A stretch of 64,000 nucleotides of DNA, from NCBI RefSeq assembly GCF_019218885.1, contig NZ_JAHUWT010000003.1:806001-870000 (forward strand). Reading direction: 5' to 3'. The position numbers and the translations under genes are program-made. The DNA comes from Bordetella sp. BOR01. Its GTDB lineage: Bacteria > Pseudomonadota > Gammaproteobacteria > Burkholderiales > Burkholderiaceae_B. Shown piece after piece: positions 16,239 to 24,877 of this stretch. How positions within the stretch are numbered: the first letter of the stretch is position 1; every line of letters starts with the position of its first letter. A model generated the notes under the pieces. It searched no databases. It was not told where the DNA came from and saw only the letters and a list, made by a program, of their open reading frames with translations.

Positions 16239-17640
16239 GCCGATGCTGAAGATCGCCGTGGTGGGCCACACCAATACCGGCAAGACCTCGCTGTTGCGCA
16301 CCCTGACGCGCAACAGCGGATTCGGCGACGTGGCCGACAGCCCCGGCACCACTCGCCACGTCGAGGGCGCGCGCCTGCGCCTGGATGGCCGCCCGGTGCT
16401 GGAATGGTTCGATACCCCCGGCATGGAAGACAGCATCGCGCTGCTCGAATACCTGGAGCGGCTGGATGAACCCGGCACCCGCATCGACGGGCCGGCGCGC
16501 ATCCGCCGCTTCCTGGATTCGCCCGAGGCCCACCGGCGCTACGAACAAGAAGCGCGTGTGCTGGCCAAGATGCTGGACTGCGATGCGGCGCTATATGTGA
16601 TCGACTCGCGCGATCCGGTGCTGAGCAAGCATCGCGACGAACTGGCCCTGCTGGCGGCGTGCGGCCGGCCTCTGCTGCCGGTGCTGAACTTCGTCAATGC
16701 GCCCGCCCACCGCGCCGACGAATGGCGCGACGCGATGGCCAGGCTGGGCCTGCATGCCGCGCTGGAATTCGACACAGTGGTGCCCCCCCTGGATGGCGAA
16801 CGCCAGTTGTACGCCAAGCTGGCCGTACTACTGGACCGCCATGCCGTCACGCTGAACCGCTTGTCGGACGAACTGGCGCGCCAACGCCAGGAACGCAGCC
16901 AGGCCGCCTGGCAACTGGCCGCCGACCTGCTGGTGGACGTAGCCGCGCTGCGCCTGGCCAGCCCCGCCGATGACGCCGCCTTGCAGGCCCATGCCACGAC
17001 GCTGCGCGACCAGGTGCGCCGCCGGGAACAAGCCTGCGTGGATGCCCTGCTGGCGCTGTACAACTTCCGCCGCAGCGACTATGCCGAAGACGACCTTCCG
17101 CTGGAAGGCACGCGCTGGGGCATGGACCTGTTCCACCCCCAGGCCCTGAAAGACATGGGCATCCAGCTCGGCACCGGCATGGCCGCCGGCGCCATGGCGG
17201 GCGCCGCCGTCGACCTGTTCAGCGCCGGCCTGAGCCTGGGCACCGGCATGCTGATCGGCGCGGCAGCCGGCGGGCTGTGGCAGGGCGCAGAACGCTTCGG
17301 CGGCCGCATCCTGGGCAAGCTGCGCGGCTACCGTGAAATCACGGTCGACGATGCCGTGCTGCGCCTGCTGGCCCTGCGCCAACGCCAGTTGATCCACGCC
17401 CTGGAACGCCGCGGCCACGCCGCGCGCGACCCGCTGCGCCTGGACCGCCCGGCCGACAAGACCTGGCGGTCCGGCCGCCTGCCCGACGCCCTGAAAGAAG
17501 CCCGCAGCCGCCCCGAATGGTCGGCCCTGGGCAAAGGCCACGAAGACGACGAGCGCCGCAAGCGCGTCGTGGCCGACCTGGCCCAGGCCTTGGCGAAAGA
17601 TGCCGCCGAGACCGCCACCCCCCACGCGCTCCCCGAATGA
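16231..17640 (+). CDS. DUF3482 domain GTPase
   Basis: A 469-residue GTPase of the Era-like group with a C-terminal DUF3482 domain. The P-loop is VVGHTNTGKTSLL at residues 8-20, switch-like SPGTTRHVEGA near 34-44, and the G3 DTPGMEDS near 57-64. The usual G4 NKxD reads LPVLNFVNAP near 150, so the canonical Lys/Asp are absent. A glycine-rich hydrophobic region near 310-350 (LGTGMAAGAMAGAAVDLF) could insert into or lie on the membrane. The ATG at 16231 overlaps the end of the DUF2868 gene. Function is unknown; co-occurrence suggests a membrane GTPase complex. Confidence 0.87.
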   Translation: MAEPMLKIAVVGHTNTGKTSLLRTLTRNSGFGDVADSPGTTRHVEGARLRLDGRPVLEWFDTPGMEDSIALLEYLERLDEPGTRIDGPARIRRFLDSPEAHRRYEQEARVLAKMLDCDAALYVIDSRDPVLSKHRDELALLAACGRPLLPVLNFVNAPAHRADEWRDAMARLGLHAALEFDTVVPPLDGERQLYAKLAVLLDRHAVTLNRLSDELARQRQERSQAAWQLAADLLVDVAALRLASPADDAALQAHATTLRDQVRRREQACVDALLALYNFRRSDYAEDDLPLEGTRWGMDLFHPQALKDMGIQLGTGMAAGAMAGAAVDLFSAGLSLGTGMLIGAAAGGLWQGAERFGGRILGKLRGYREITVDDAVLRLLALRQRQLIHALERRGHAARDPLRLDRPADKTWRSGRLPDALKEARSRPEWSALGKGHEDDERRKRVVADLAQALAKDAAETATPHALPE

Positions 17641-17652
17641 CAGCGCCCGAAT

Positions 17653-17687
17653 GGCAGAGCAAGCCGCGCAAGGCGGCTTGCTCTGCC
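17653..17687. terminator. 15-bp perfect hairpin after the DUF3482 gene
   Basis: GGCAGAGCAAGCCGC and its exact reverse complement flank a five-base GCAAG loop, 12 bp after the GTPase stop. The stem is strong, but no U-run follows on either strand. It may be a transcript-end stabiliser or a factor-assisted terminator. Confidence 0.5.
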
Positions 17688-18152
17688 GGCCCCACCCCCT
17701 CCGCTGCCCCCCACCCAGCCAGGAACACGCCCCGTGCCAGCGACGGAAAAGCTTGACTCATCACGGGTCGAGCCGTGGTGCCGGGTGGGGGCGGGCGCCG
17801 CCCCGCGCAAACAACCAAACACAGCGTTTCCCCTCACCCGCAACCAAGTACTTACCCCAAGTCAAAACGATTGACGCTTAAATCATTGCCTCTATAAGAT
17901 TCGACCTACATTGGCGCGGTCCTTCCACGCCAACAAGAATCACCCGAGGTCAGGTTTATCGTGAATCCGAAGCCCTATGCAGTGATCGCCATCGCCCCGC
18001 CCGCAGACGCGCGCGCGGCATCCCGCCTTCAACCGCAAGACCTCGCGTTGTCGTAAGCAGTACGCCGTGCCCCCGGCCTGAACCGAATAGGGGCGGGGGC
18101 CCTGTCACTTCTGTCGCGCGATCGACGCGCATCACACGGAGCACAAAGGGCT
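17688..18152 (+). promoter_or_regulatory. Leader region of the peptide ABC transporter operon
   Basis: This stretch holds the promoter of the downstream binding-protein gene. A sigma-70-like promoter is at 17871-17898: TTGACG, a 16-bp spacer and TATAAG. Transcription would begin near 17905, giving a leader of about 250 nt. Inside it a GTG at 17961, 10 bp after GAGGT, opens a 31-codon frame ending at 18056. GC-rich self-complementary stretches (CCCCCGG and GGCGGGGG) lie between 18060 and 18105. No protein-coding gene of normal length is seen. Confidence 0.6.
17961..18056 (+). CDS. Possible short upstream ORF in the transporter leader
   Basis: A 31-codon frame starts with GTG after a GAGGT ribosome-binding-like site and ends 96 bp before the binding-protein gene. 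It lies inside the predicted leader RNA. It has no recognisable domain and may be fortuitous. If translated, it could modulate expression of the downstream gene. Confidence 0.25.
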   Translation: MNPKPYAVIAIAPPADARAASRLQPQDLALS

Positions 18153-19757
18153 ATGCGTATCACACCATTCATCAAGAAATCGGCGCTGGCGCTTGCGGTT
18201 TGCGGCGTCTTGCTGGCAGGCACCGCGCATGCCAAGACCCTGCACTGGGCCTATCAGGGCGACGCCACCTCCATGGACCCGATGGCGCTGAACGAGACGT
18301 TCACGCTGGGTTTCCAAGGCAACATCTACGAAACCCTGGCCGGCTACGACGGCGACATGAAGCTGACGCCGCTGCTGGCCGAAAGCTGGGAAAACACCGA
18401 ACCCACCAAGTGGGTGTTCAAGCTGCGCAAGGGCGTCAAGTTCCATGACGGTTCGCCCTTCACGGCCGACGACGTCATCTTCTCGTGGAAGCGCAGCCTG
18501 ACACCCGGCTCGGACATGAAGGGCTACGGCGCCAAGGCGTCCGAGGTGAAGAAGATCGATGACCACACCATCGAAGTCATCACCCCCACGCCCAATCCCA
18601 TTCTGCCGCGCGAATGGACCTTCCTGTACATCATGAGCAAGTCGTGGTCGGAAAAGAACAAGACCACCGAAGCCACCAATGTGAAGGGCGACAACCAGGG
18701 CAACTACGCCAACCTGCACGCCAACGGCACCGGCCCGTTCATGCTGGTCGAGCGCCAGCCCGACGTGAAGACCGTGCTCAAGCGCTACGACGGCTATTGG
18801 GACAAGAACATCAAGACCAACGTCACCGAGGTGATCTTCCAGCCCATCACGCAAGAAGCCACGCGCGTGGCCGCGCTGATCTCCGGCGAAATGGACATCG
18901 TGCAGCCCGTGCCGGTACAAGACTGGCAGCGCCTGGAAGACGCGCCCGGCGTCAAGCCGCTGACCGAACCCGAGGCGCGCGCCATCTTCATCGGCATGGA
19001 CCAGGATCGCGACGAGCTGCTGTTCTCGAACATCAAGGGCAAGAACCCGTTCAAGGACGCGCGGGTGCGCGAGGCGGTCGTGCTGGCAGTGGACATCGAG
19101 GCCATCAACAAAAAGATCATGCGCGATGCGGCCAAGCCGCTGGGCTCGCTGGTGGCCACTTCGGTCAACGGCTACGACGATTCGTTCGGCACGCCCTACA
19201 AGCCCGACCCCGCGCGCGCCAAGAAGCTGCTGGCCGACGCCGGCTACGCCGATGGCTTCGAGGTAACGCTGGACTGCCCCAACGACCGCTACGTCAATGA
19301 CGAGAAGATCTGCCAGGCGGTGGCCGGCATGCTGGCCCGCGTCGGCATCAAGATCAACCTGCTGGCGCAGACCAAGTCCAAGTACTTCGGCAAGATCCTG
19401 CTGCAGGCCGGCAACCAGACCAGCATGTACATGCTGGGCTGGACGCCGAGCTCCACCGATGCGCACAACGTGCTGCTGAACCTGGCCGCGTGCCGCGACA
19501 GCAAGACGGCGGCCGGCCAGTTCAACCTGGGCGGCTACTGCAACCCGAAGGTCGATGAACTGACCAACCAGATCGGCGTGGAAACCGACCAGGCCAAGCG
19601 CAACGCGATGATCAAGGAAGCCTTCGACATCGTGCGCAACGACTACGGCTATCTCCCGCTGCACCAGCAACCCATGTCATGGGGCATCAAAGACAAGCTG
19701 GAAGTCGTGCAGCGCGCCGATGACGTGCTGGACCTGCGCAACGTCGTCATGCCCTGA
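18153..19757 (+). CDS. Peptide ABC transporter substrate-binding protein, DppA/family 5
   Basis: A 534-residue periplasmic binding protein of SBP family 5, which binds di- and oligopeptides. A signal peptide ends near residue 28 (LLAGTAHA-KT). The mature start KTLHWAYQGDATSMDPMALN and the WVFKLRKGVKFHDGSPFTADDV segment near 80-105 are diagnostic. Two Cys pairs occur near 373-384 (LDCPNDRYVNDEKIC) and 448-466. It heads the transporter operon, with permease, permease and fused ATPase genes following after a 229-bp repeat-containing gap. A Dpp-like peptide role is supported by an amidohydrolase at the operon end; the exact ligand is unknown. Confidence 0.93.
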   Translation: MRITPFIKKSALALAVCGVLLAGTAHAKTLHWAYQGDATSMDPMALNETFTLGFQGNIYETLAGYDGDMKLTPLLAESWENTEPTKWVFKLRKGVKFHDGSPFTADDVIFSWKRSLTPGSDMKGYGAKASEVKKIDDHTIEVITPTPNPILPREWTFLYIMSKSWSEKNKTTEATNVKGDNQGNYANLHANGTGPFMLVERQPDVKTVLKRYDGYWDKNIKTNVTEVIFQPITQEATRVAALISGEMDIVQPVPVQDWQRLEDAPGVKPLTEPEARAIFIGMDQDRDELLFSNIKGKNPFKDARVREAVVLAVDIEAINKKIMRDAAKPLGSLVATSVNGYDDSFGTPYKPDPARAKKLLADAGYADGFEVTLDCPNDRYVNDEKICQAVAGMLARVGIKINLLAQTKSKYFGKILLQAGNQTSMYMLGWTPSSTDAHNVLLNLAACRDSKTAAGQFNLGGYCNPKVDELTNQIGVETDQAKRNAMIKEAFDIVRNDYGYLPLHQQPMSWGIKDKLEVVQRADDVLDLRNVVMP

Positions 19758-19986
19758 GGGGGAACCACCCCCGAAGCGCTGCGCGCTTGCCTCAACGAGG
19801 CGGCGCTGGCGCTTCCGGGTGTCTGACTCCGCAGGTGTCAGACACCGTGCTATTGAGACAATCTCTGCCCACTTTGGTGTCTGACACCTGCGGAGTCAGA
19901 CACCTGACAATGCTCGGGACCCGCACGAACGACTGACACATTCCCCGGCTGGCGCCACGCGCCGGCCTTCAATCAGGAATTGCTTC
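19758..19986. repeat. Nested inverted-repeat element between SBP and permease genes
   Basis: The gap contains two palindromic units. First, GAAGCGC (19773-19779) pairs with GCGCTTC (19809-19815). Second, a perfect 29-bp inverted repeat has arms at 19818-19846 and 19876-19904 with a 29-nt spacer. Each arm is itself symmetrical: GGTGTCTGAC, nine bases, GTCAGACACC. The RNA can form two 10-bp hairpins or one 29-bp stem. The rest of the gap holds the permease leader and no gene. A REP-like function in lowering or stabilising permease mRNA relative to the binding protein is inferred. Confidence 0.8.
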
Positions 19987-20958
19987 ATGCTTTCTTTCAT
20001 CGGGCGACGCCTGCTGCAGTCCCTGCTGGTCATGCTGACCGTCGCGCTGATTGCGTTTGCCATGTTCCGCTACGTGGGCGATCCGATCGTCAGCATGGTG
20101 GGGCAGGACACCACTGAAGCCCAGCGCGCCGAACTGCGCGAACGGCTGGGGCTGAACGACCCGTTCGTGGTGCAGTACGCGCGCTTCGTGCGCGATGCCG
20201 CGCAGGGTAATTTCGGCATATCGTACCGCCAGCGCCAGCCCGTCAGCGACTTGATCAAACAACGCCTGCCCGCCACGCTGGAACTGTCGTTCGTCTCGGC
20301 GGTGATGGCGCTGGCGTTCGGCATTCCCATGGGCATCTACACCGCGCTGCGCCGCTACGGCGTGCTGTCGCGCGCCTTCATGGCCCTGTCGCTGGCCGGC
20401 ATCTCGCTGCCCACCTTCCTGATCGGCATTTTGCTGATCCTGGTGTTCAGCGTGCAATTGCGCTGGCTGCCCAGTTTCGGCCGCGGCGAAGTCATCGCCA
20501 TCGGCGGCTGGACCACCGGCCTGCTGACGCGATCGGGCCTGGCGGCGCTGATCTTGCCGTCGATCACGCTGGCACTGTTCCAGATGACGCTGATCATGCG
20601 GCTGGTGCGTGCCGAGATGCTGGAGATCATGCGGTCGGACTTCATCAAGTTCGCCCGTGCGCGCGGCCTGCCGGAACGGCTGATCAATTTTCGCCACGCG
20701 CTGAAAAATACCCTGGTACCGGTGATCACCATTACCGGCCTGCAACTGGGCTCGATCATCGCCTTCGCCATCATCACCGAGACGGTATTCCAGTGGCCCG
20801 GCATGGGGCTGCTGTTCATCCAGGCCATCAGCACCGTCGATATCCCGGTCATGGCGGCTTACCTGGTGCTGATCGCATTCTTCTTCGTGGTGATCAATCT
20901 TATCGTCGACGTGCTGTATGTCGTGGTCGACCCGCGCCTGCGCGTGCAAAGCAAATGA
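19987..20958 (+). CDS. Peptide ABC transporter permease, DppB-like
   Basis: A 323-residue inner-membrane permease of the DppB/OppB type. The first helix is preceded by MLSFIGRRLLQSLLVML, a periplasmic region follows (TEAQRAELRERLGLNDP), and about six helices are seen in total. The EAA-like coupling segment is near residues 210-240 (DFIKFARARGLPERLINFRH). It acts with the next permease and the fused ATPase to import the peptide bound by the upstream binding protein. It is separated from that gene by the nested repeat but only 10 bp from the next. Confidence 0.94.
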   Translation: MLSFIGRRLLQSLLVMLTVALIAFAMFRYVGDPIVSMVGQDTTEAQRAELRERLGLNDPFVVQYARFVRDAAQGNFGISYRQRQPVSDLIKQRLPATLELSFVSAVMALAFGIPMGIYTALRRYGVLSRAFMALSLAGISLPTFLIGILLILVFSVQLRWLPSFGRGEVIAIGGWTTGLLTRSGLAALILPSITLALFQMTLIMRLVRAEMLEIMRSDFIKFARARGLPERLINFRHALKNTLVPVITITGLQLGSIIAFAIITETVFQWPGMGLLFIQAISTVDIPVMAAYLVLIAFFFVVINLIVDVLYVVVDPRLRVQSK

Positions 20959-20968
20959 AGGAATCCCT

Positions 20969-21895
20969 ATGACTGCACGCATCGCCCCCTGGTTCGCGCG
21001 CGCGGCCGACAGCGACCTGTGGTACAGCTTCAAGCGTTCGCCCAGCGCGGTGATCTCGGCCATTGTCACCCTGGCCATCCTGCTGGGCGCGCTGTGCGCC
21101 CCCCTGATAGCGCCGCACAACCCGTTCGACCTGGCGTCGCTGAACATCATGGATGCCAATACGCCGCCGGCCTGGAATCCCGAGGGCAATGCCGACTTCC
21201 TGCTGGGCACCGATGATCAGGGCCGCGACATATTGTCGGCCATCCTGTATGGCTCGCGCGTGTCGTTGTTCGTGGGCTTCGCCTCGGTGCTGTTCTCGAT
21301 GGTGCTGGGCGTGTCGCTGGGCCTGATCAGCGGCTACGTGGGCGGGCGCGTCGACAGCATCATCATGCGTATCGCCGACGTGCAACTGTCGTTTCCGGCC
21401 ATCTTGATCGCGCTGCTGATCGACGGCGTGGCGCGCGGCCTGCTGCCGCGCGACATGCACAACGACCTGGCGCTGTACGTGCTGATCTTCGCCATCGGCA
21501 TCTCGGGCTGGGTGCAGTATGCACGCACCGTGCGCGGCTCGACCATGGTCGAGCGCAACAAAGAATACGTGCAGGCAGCCAAGCTGATCGGCATCGGCCC
21601 GCTGACCATCCTGCACCGCCACATCCTGCCCAATGTCATGGGCCCGGTGCTGGTGATCGCCACCATCCACCTGGCCATCGCCATCATCACCGAGGCCACG
21701 CTGTCGTTCCTGGGCGTGGGCGTGCCGCCCACCGCGCCCTCGCTGGGCACGCTGATCCGCATCGGCAACAGCTACCTGTTCTCGGGCATGTGGTGGATCT
21801 CGATTTTCCCGGGCATTGCCCTGGTCGCGCTGGTGCTGTCGGTGAACCTGCTGGGCGACTGGCTGCGCGACGCGCTCAACCCCAAGCTGCGTTGA
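20969..21895 (+). CDS. Peptide ABC transporter permease, DppC-like
   Basis: A 308-residue inner-membrane permease of the DppC/OppC type. The ATG at 20969 follows AAGGAAT, and an in-frame start further upstream would overlap the previous gene without adding family sequence. It has the OppC-type N-terminal helix (AVISAIVTLAILLGALCAPL near 27-46), the LGTDDQGRDILSAILYGSRV segment near 72-91 and the coupling segment YVQAAKLIGIGPLTILHRH near 198. It pairs with the DppB-like permease. The next gene starts 9 bp later. Confidence 0.94.
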   Translation: MTARIAPWFARAADSDLWYSFKRSPSAVISAIVTLAILLGALCAPLIAPHNPFDLASLNIMDANTPPAWNPEGNADFLLGTDDQGRDILSAILYGSRVSLFVGFASVLFSMVLGVSLGLISGYVGGRVDSIIMRIADVQLSFPAILIALLIDGVARGLLPRDMHNDLALYVLIFAIGISGWVQYARTVRGSTMVERNKEYVQAAKLIGIGPLTILHRHILPNVMGPVLVIATIHLAIAIITEATLSFLGVGVPPTAPSLGTLIRIGNSYLFSGMWWISIFPGIALVALVLSVNLLGDWLRDALNPKLR

Positions 21896-21904
21896 AGGAT
21901 CGCC

Positions 21905-23632
21905 ATGGCAATGCTCGACATCGACAACATGCGCATCGAATTCGCCAGCCGGCGGGGCACGCTGGTGGCGGTGGACGGCGTCTCGCTGACGCTGGACCGC
22001 GGCGAGATCCTGGGTGTGGTGGGCGAATCCGGCGCCGGCAAGTCCACCATCGGCAATGCCGTGATCGGCCTGCTGGAATTTCCGGGCCGCCTGGCGGGCG
22101 GCGAGGTGCACCTGGACAGCCAGCGCATCGATACCCTGCCCGAGCCCGACAAGCGCAAGGTGCGGGGGCGCCGCATCGGCATGATCTTCCAGGACCCCTT
22201 GACCTCGCTCGACCCGCTGCAGACGGTGGAAAGCCAGTTGGTGGAAACCATGCTGGTGCATCTGGACCTGACGCCCGCCCAGGCCGGGCAGCGCGCCGTC
22301 GACCTGCTGCGGCAGGTCGGCATCGATGCACCCGAATTGCGCGTCAAGCAGTACCCGCACCAGTTCTCGGGCGGCATGCGCCAGCGGGTGGTCATTGCGC
22401 TGGCGCTATGCTGCGAACCCGAGATCATCATTGCCGACGAACCCACCACCGCCCTGGACGTATCGATCCAGGCGCAGATCCTGGACCTGCTGCGCAAGCT
22501 GTGCAAGGAAAAGCAGGTAGGCATGATCATCATCACGCACGACATGGGCGTGATCGCCGACGTGACCGATCGCGTGGCGGTACTGTACCGCGGCAAGCTG
22601 GTTGAACAGGGGCCCACCACCAAGATACTGGGCGATCCCGACCATCCCTACACACGCAGCCTGATTTCGGCCGTGCCGCGCCCGGACATCAAGCTGCGCC
22701 GCTTTCCCCTGGTGACCTATATCGAGGACGTGAAGACGCCGGCCAAGCCGCTGGATATCTCCACGCACTGGCTGGGCCAGCGCCGCGATTTCGGCCAGGA
22801 TGCCGGCGGTCCGCTGGTGCAGACGCAAGACCTGGGCATGCGCTTCATCCTGAAGAACGCTTTCCTGGCGCGCAACCGCCGCACGCTGGATGCGGTCAAG
22901 CAGGTCAACCTGTCGATCGCGCAGGGCGAAGTGTTCGGCCTGGTTGGCGAATCGGGCTCGGGCAAGTCCACGGTGGCGCGCCTGATTTCCGGCTTGTACA
23001 CGCCCAGTGGCGGTTCAGTGACTTTCAATGGCACCAACCTGACGGCGCTGAAGGACGAAAAAAAGCTGAACGCCTTCCGGCGCCAGATCCAGATGGTGTT
23101 CCAGGATCCATTCTCGTCGCTCAATCCGCGCATGCGGGTGCTGGACATCGTGGCCGAGCCAATCCGCTTCCATAAGCTGGCCGACACCGAAACCCATGCG
23201 CGCCAGGTAGTGGCCGACCTGCTCGACATCGTGGGGCTGGGTGCGGCCGCCGCGCGCCGCTACCCCCACGAATTCTCGGGCGGCCAGCGCCAGCGCATCT
23301 GCATTGCGCGCGCGCTGGCCACCCGGCCCCGCTTCCTGATCTGCGACGAACCGACCTCGGCACTGGATGTGTCCATCCAGGCGCAGATCCTGAACCTGCT
23401 GAAAGACCTGCAGGAACAGTTGGGCCTGACCATGCTGTTCATCAGCCACGACCTGCCGGTCATCCGCCAGATGTGCGACCGCGTCGGCGTCATGCGCTAC
23501 GGCGAGCTGCTGGAAGTGGCCGACACCGAAACCCTGTTCAATGCCCCGCAGCACGACTACACCCGGCACCTGCTGGGCCTGATGCCGCGACTGCACGTCA
23601 TGTCCCGAGAAGGACTGGAGGTGGAATCATGA
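21905..23632 (+). CDS. Fused double ATPase of a peptide ABC transporter (DppD-DppF type)
   Basis: A 575-residue protein carrying two complete ABC ATPase domains in one chain. Domain 1 has Walker A GESGAGKST at residues 40-48, signature FSGGMRQRV and Walker B IIIADEPTTALD; domain 2 has Walker A GESGSGKST near 347-355, signature FSGGQRQR and Walker B FLICDEPTSALD. Each is followed by an oligopeptide-type C-terminal segment (HPYTRSLISAVP and HDYTRHLLGLMP). The fusion replaces the separate dppD and dppF genes, as in YejF or GsiA. Its stop overlaps the start of the amidohydrolase gene (ATGA). Confidence 0.95.
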   Translation: MAMLDIDNMRIEFASRRGTLVAVDGVSLTLDRGEILGVVGESGAGKSTIGNAVIGLLEFPGRLAGGEVHLDSQRIDTLPEPDKRKVRGRRIGMIFQDPLTSLDPLQTVESQLVETMLVHLDLTPAQAGQRAVDLLRQVGIDAPELRVKQYPHQFSGGMRQRVVIALALCCEPEIIIADEPTTALDVSIQAQILDLLRKLCKEKQVGMIIITHDMGVIADVTDRVAVLYRGKLVEQGPTTKILGDPDHPYTRSLISAVPRPDIKLRRFPLVTYIEDVKTPAKPLDISTHWLGQRRDFGQDAGGPLVQTQDLGMRFILKNAFLARNRRTLDAVKQVNLSIAQGEVFGLVGESGSGKSTVARLISGLYTPSGGSVTFNGTNLTALKDEKKLNAFRRQIQMVFQDPFSSLNPRMRVLDIVAEPIRFHKLADTETHARQVVADLLDIVGLGAAAARRYPHEFSGGQRQRICIARALATRPRFLICDEPTSALDVSIQAQILNLLKDLQEQLGLTMLFISHDLPVIRQMCDRVGVMRYGELLEVADTETLFNAPQHDYTRHLLGLMPRLHVMSREGLEVES

Positions 23633-24834
23633 GCAAGCCCGGCCCCATGCTGTTTACGGGCGGCAACGTATTCGACGGCCGCGGCGAGCTGCTGTCCGGC
23701 CATGCCGTGCTGGTGGAAGAAGGGCGCATCGCCAAGGTGGCGCCGGCTGGCCAGTTCGAAGGCTACGCCGGCCAGCGCGTGGATACCGCCGGCATGACGC
23801 TGATGCCGGGCCTGGCCGATTGCCATGTGCACCTGGTGTTCACCGGCAGCGCCGATCCGCATGCGCAGATGAGCCGCCAGGGCCCCGCGCAGATCACGCT
23901 GACCGCGCTCGAGAATGCGCAGGCGGCGCTGCGCGGCGGCATCACCGCGGTGCGCGACTGCGGCGGCAAAGACTACCTGGAGTTCGGCGTGCGCGATGCC
24001 ATCGCACGCGGCATCTTTGCCGGCCCCACCATCAAGGCGGCCGGCCGCATGATCTGCATGACTGGCGGGCACGGCAACCGCACCGGCCGCGTGGCCGATG
24101 GCTGCGACGAAGTCGTCAAGGCCGTGCGCGAACAAGTGCATGCCGGCTGCGACCTGGTGAAAATCATGGCTACCGGCGGCGTCATGACCCCGGGCGTCAA
24201 CCCCATGGATGCCCACTACAGCTTCGACGAGATGCGTGTCGGCGTACACGAAGCCAAGCGCTTCAGCAAAAGCACCGCCAGCCATGCGCAAGGCACCGAA
24301 GGCATCCTGAACGCGGTGCGCGCGGGCATCGATTCGATCGAGCACGGCATCTTCATGGACCAGCAATGCCTGGATGAAATGCTCGAGCGCCAGACCTACC
24401 TGGTACCCACCATCGCGGCGCTGCGCAACATCCTGGACAACGCCGAGCGCGGCATTCCGTCATATGTGGTGGACAAGGCGCGCGCCGTCGAACAGCGCCA
24501 CCGCGAGTCGTTCCAGATGTATTACCGCGCCGGCGGACGCATTGCCATGGGCACCGACGCGGGCACGCCGTTCAATCGCCATGGCAGCAATGCCGAAGAA
24601 CTGGCCTACATGGTGGAATTCGGCATGGCCCCCACCGACGCGCTGGTGGCGGGCACCTCGCGGGCACATGACCTGATGGGCATGCCCGGCCATGGCATCG
24701 TGGCCGAAGGCGCCATCGCCGACCTGCTGCTGGTGCGCGGCGATCCCACGCAGGATATCGGCCAGGCGGCCGACGTGCAGCATCACGTGGCGGTGTTCAA
24801 GCAGGGCATGCTGGTGGCGGGCGGGCTGAAGTAA
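23629..24834 (+). CDS. Metal-dependent amidohydrolase (dipeptidase/prolidase-like)
   Basis: A 401-residue amidohydrolase-superfamily enzyme. Metal-binding elements are GLADCHVHLV (HxH near 65-67), the Lys in LVKIMATGGV near 180, SHAQGTEG near 221, SIEHGIF near 241 and the catalytic Asp in GTDAGTPF near 307. The sequence order matches the Xaa-Pro dipeptidase/imidazolonepropionase-like group. Its ATG overlaps the stop of the ATPase gene, so it belongs to the transporter operon and probably hydrolyses the imported dipeptide-like substrate in the cytoplasm. No signal peptide is seen. Confidence 0.9.
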   Translation: MSKPGPMLFTGGNVFDGRGELLSGHAVLVEEGRIAKVAPAGQFEGYAGQRVDTAGMTLMPGLADCHVHLVFTGSADPHAQMSRQGPAQITLTALENAQAALRGGITAVRDCGGKDYLEFGVRDAIARGIFAGPTIKAAGRMICMTGGHGNRTGRVADGCDEVVKAVREQVHAGCDLVKIMATGGVMTPGVNPMDAHYSFDEMRVGVHEAKRFSKSTASHAQGTEGILNAVRAGIDSIEHGIFMDQQCLDEMLERQTYLVPTIAALRNILDNAERGIPSYVVDKARAVEQRHRESFQMYYRAGGRIAMGTDAGTPFNRHGSNAEELAYMVEFGMAPTDALVAGTSRAHDLMGMPGHGIVAEGAIADLLLVRGDPTQDIGQAADVQHHVAVFKQGMLVAGGLK

Positions 24835-24877
24835 GAGCCGGGCCGGGGGACCGGACACCGGACGGCAAGCGCGGGGG

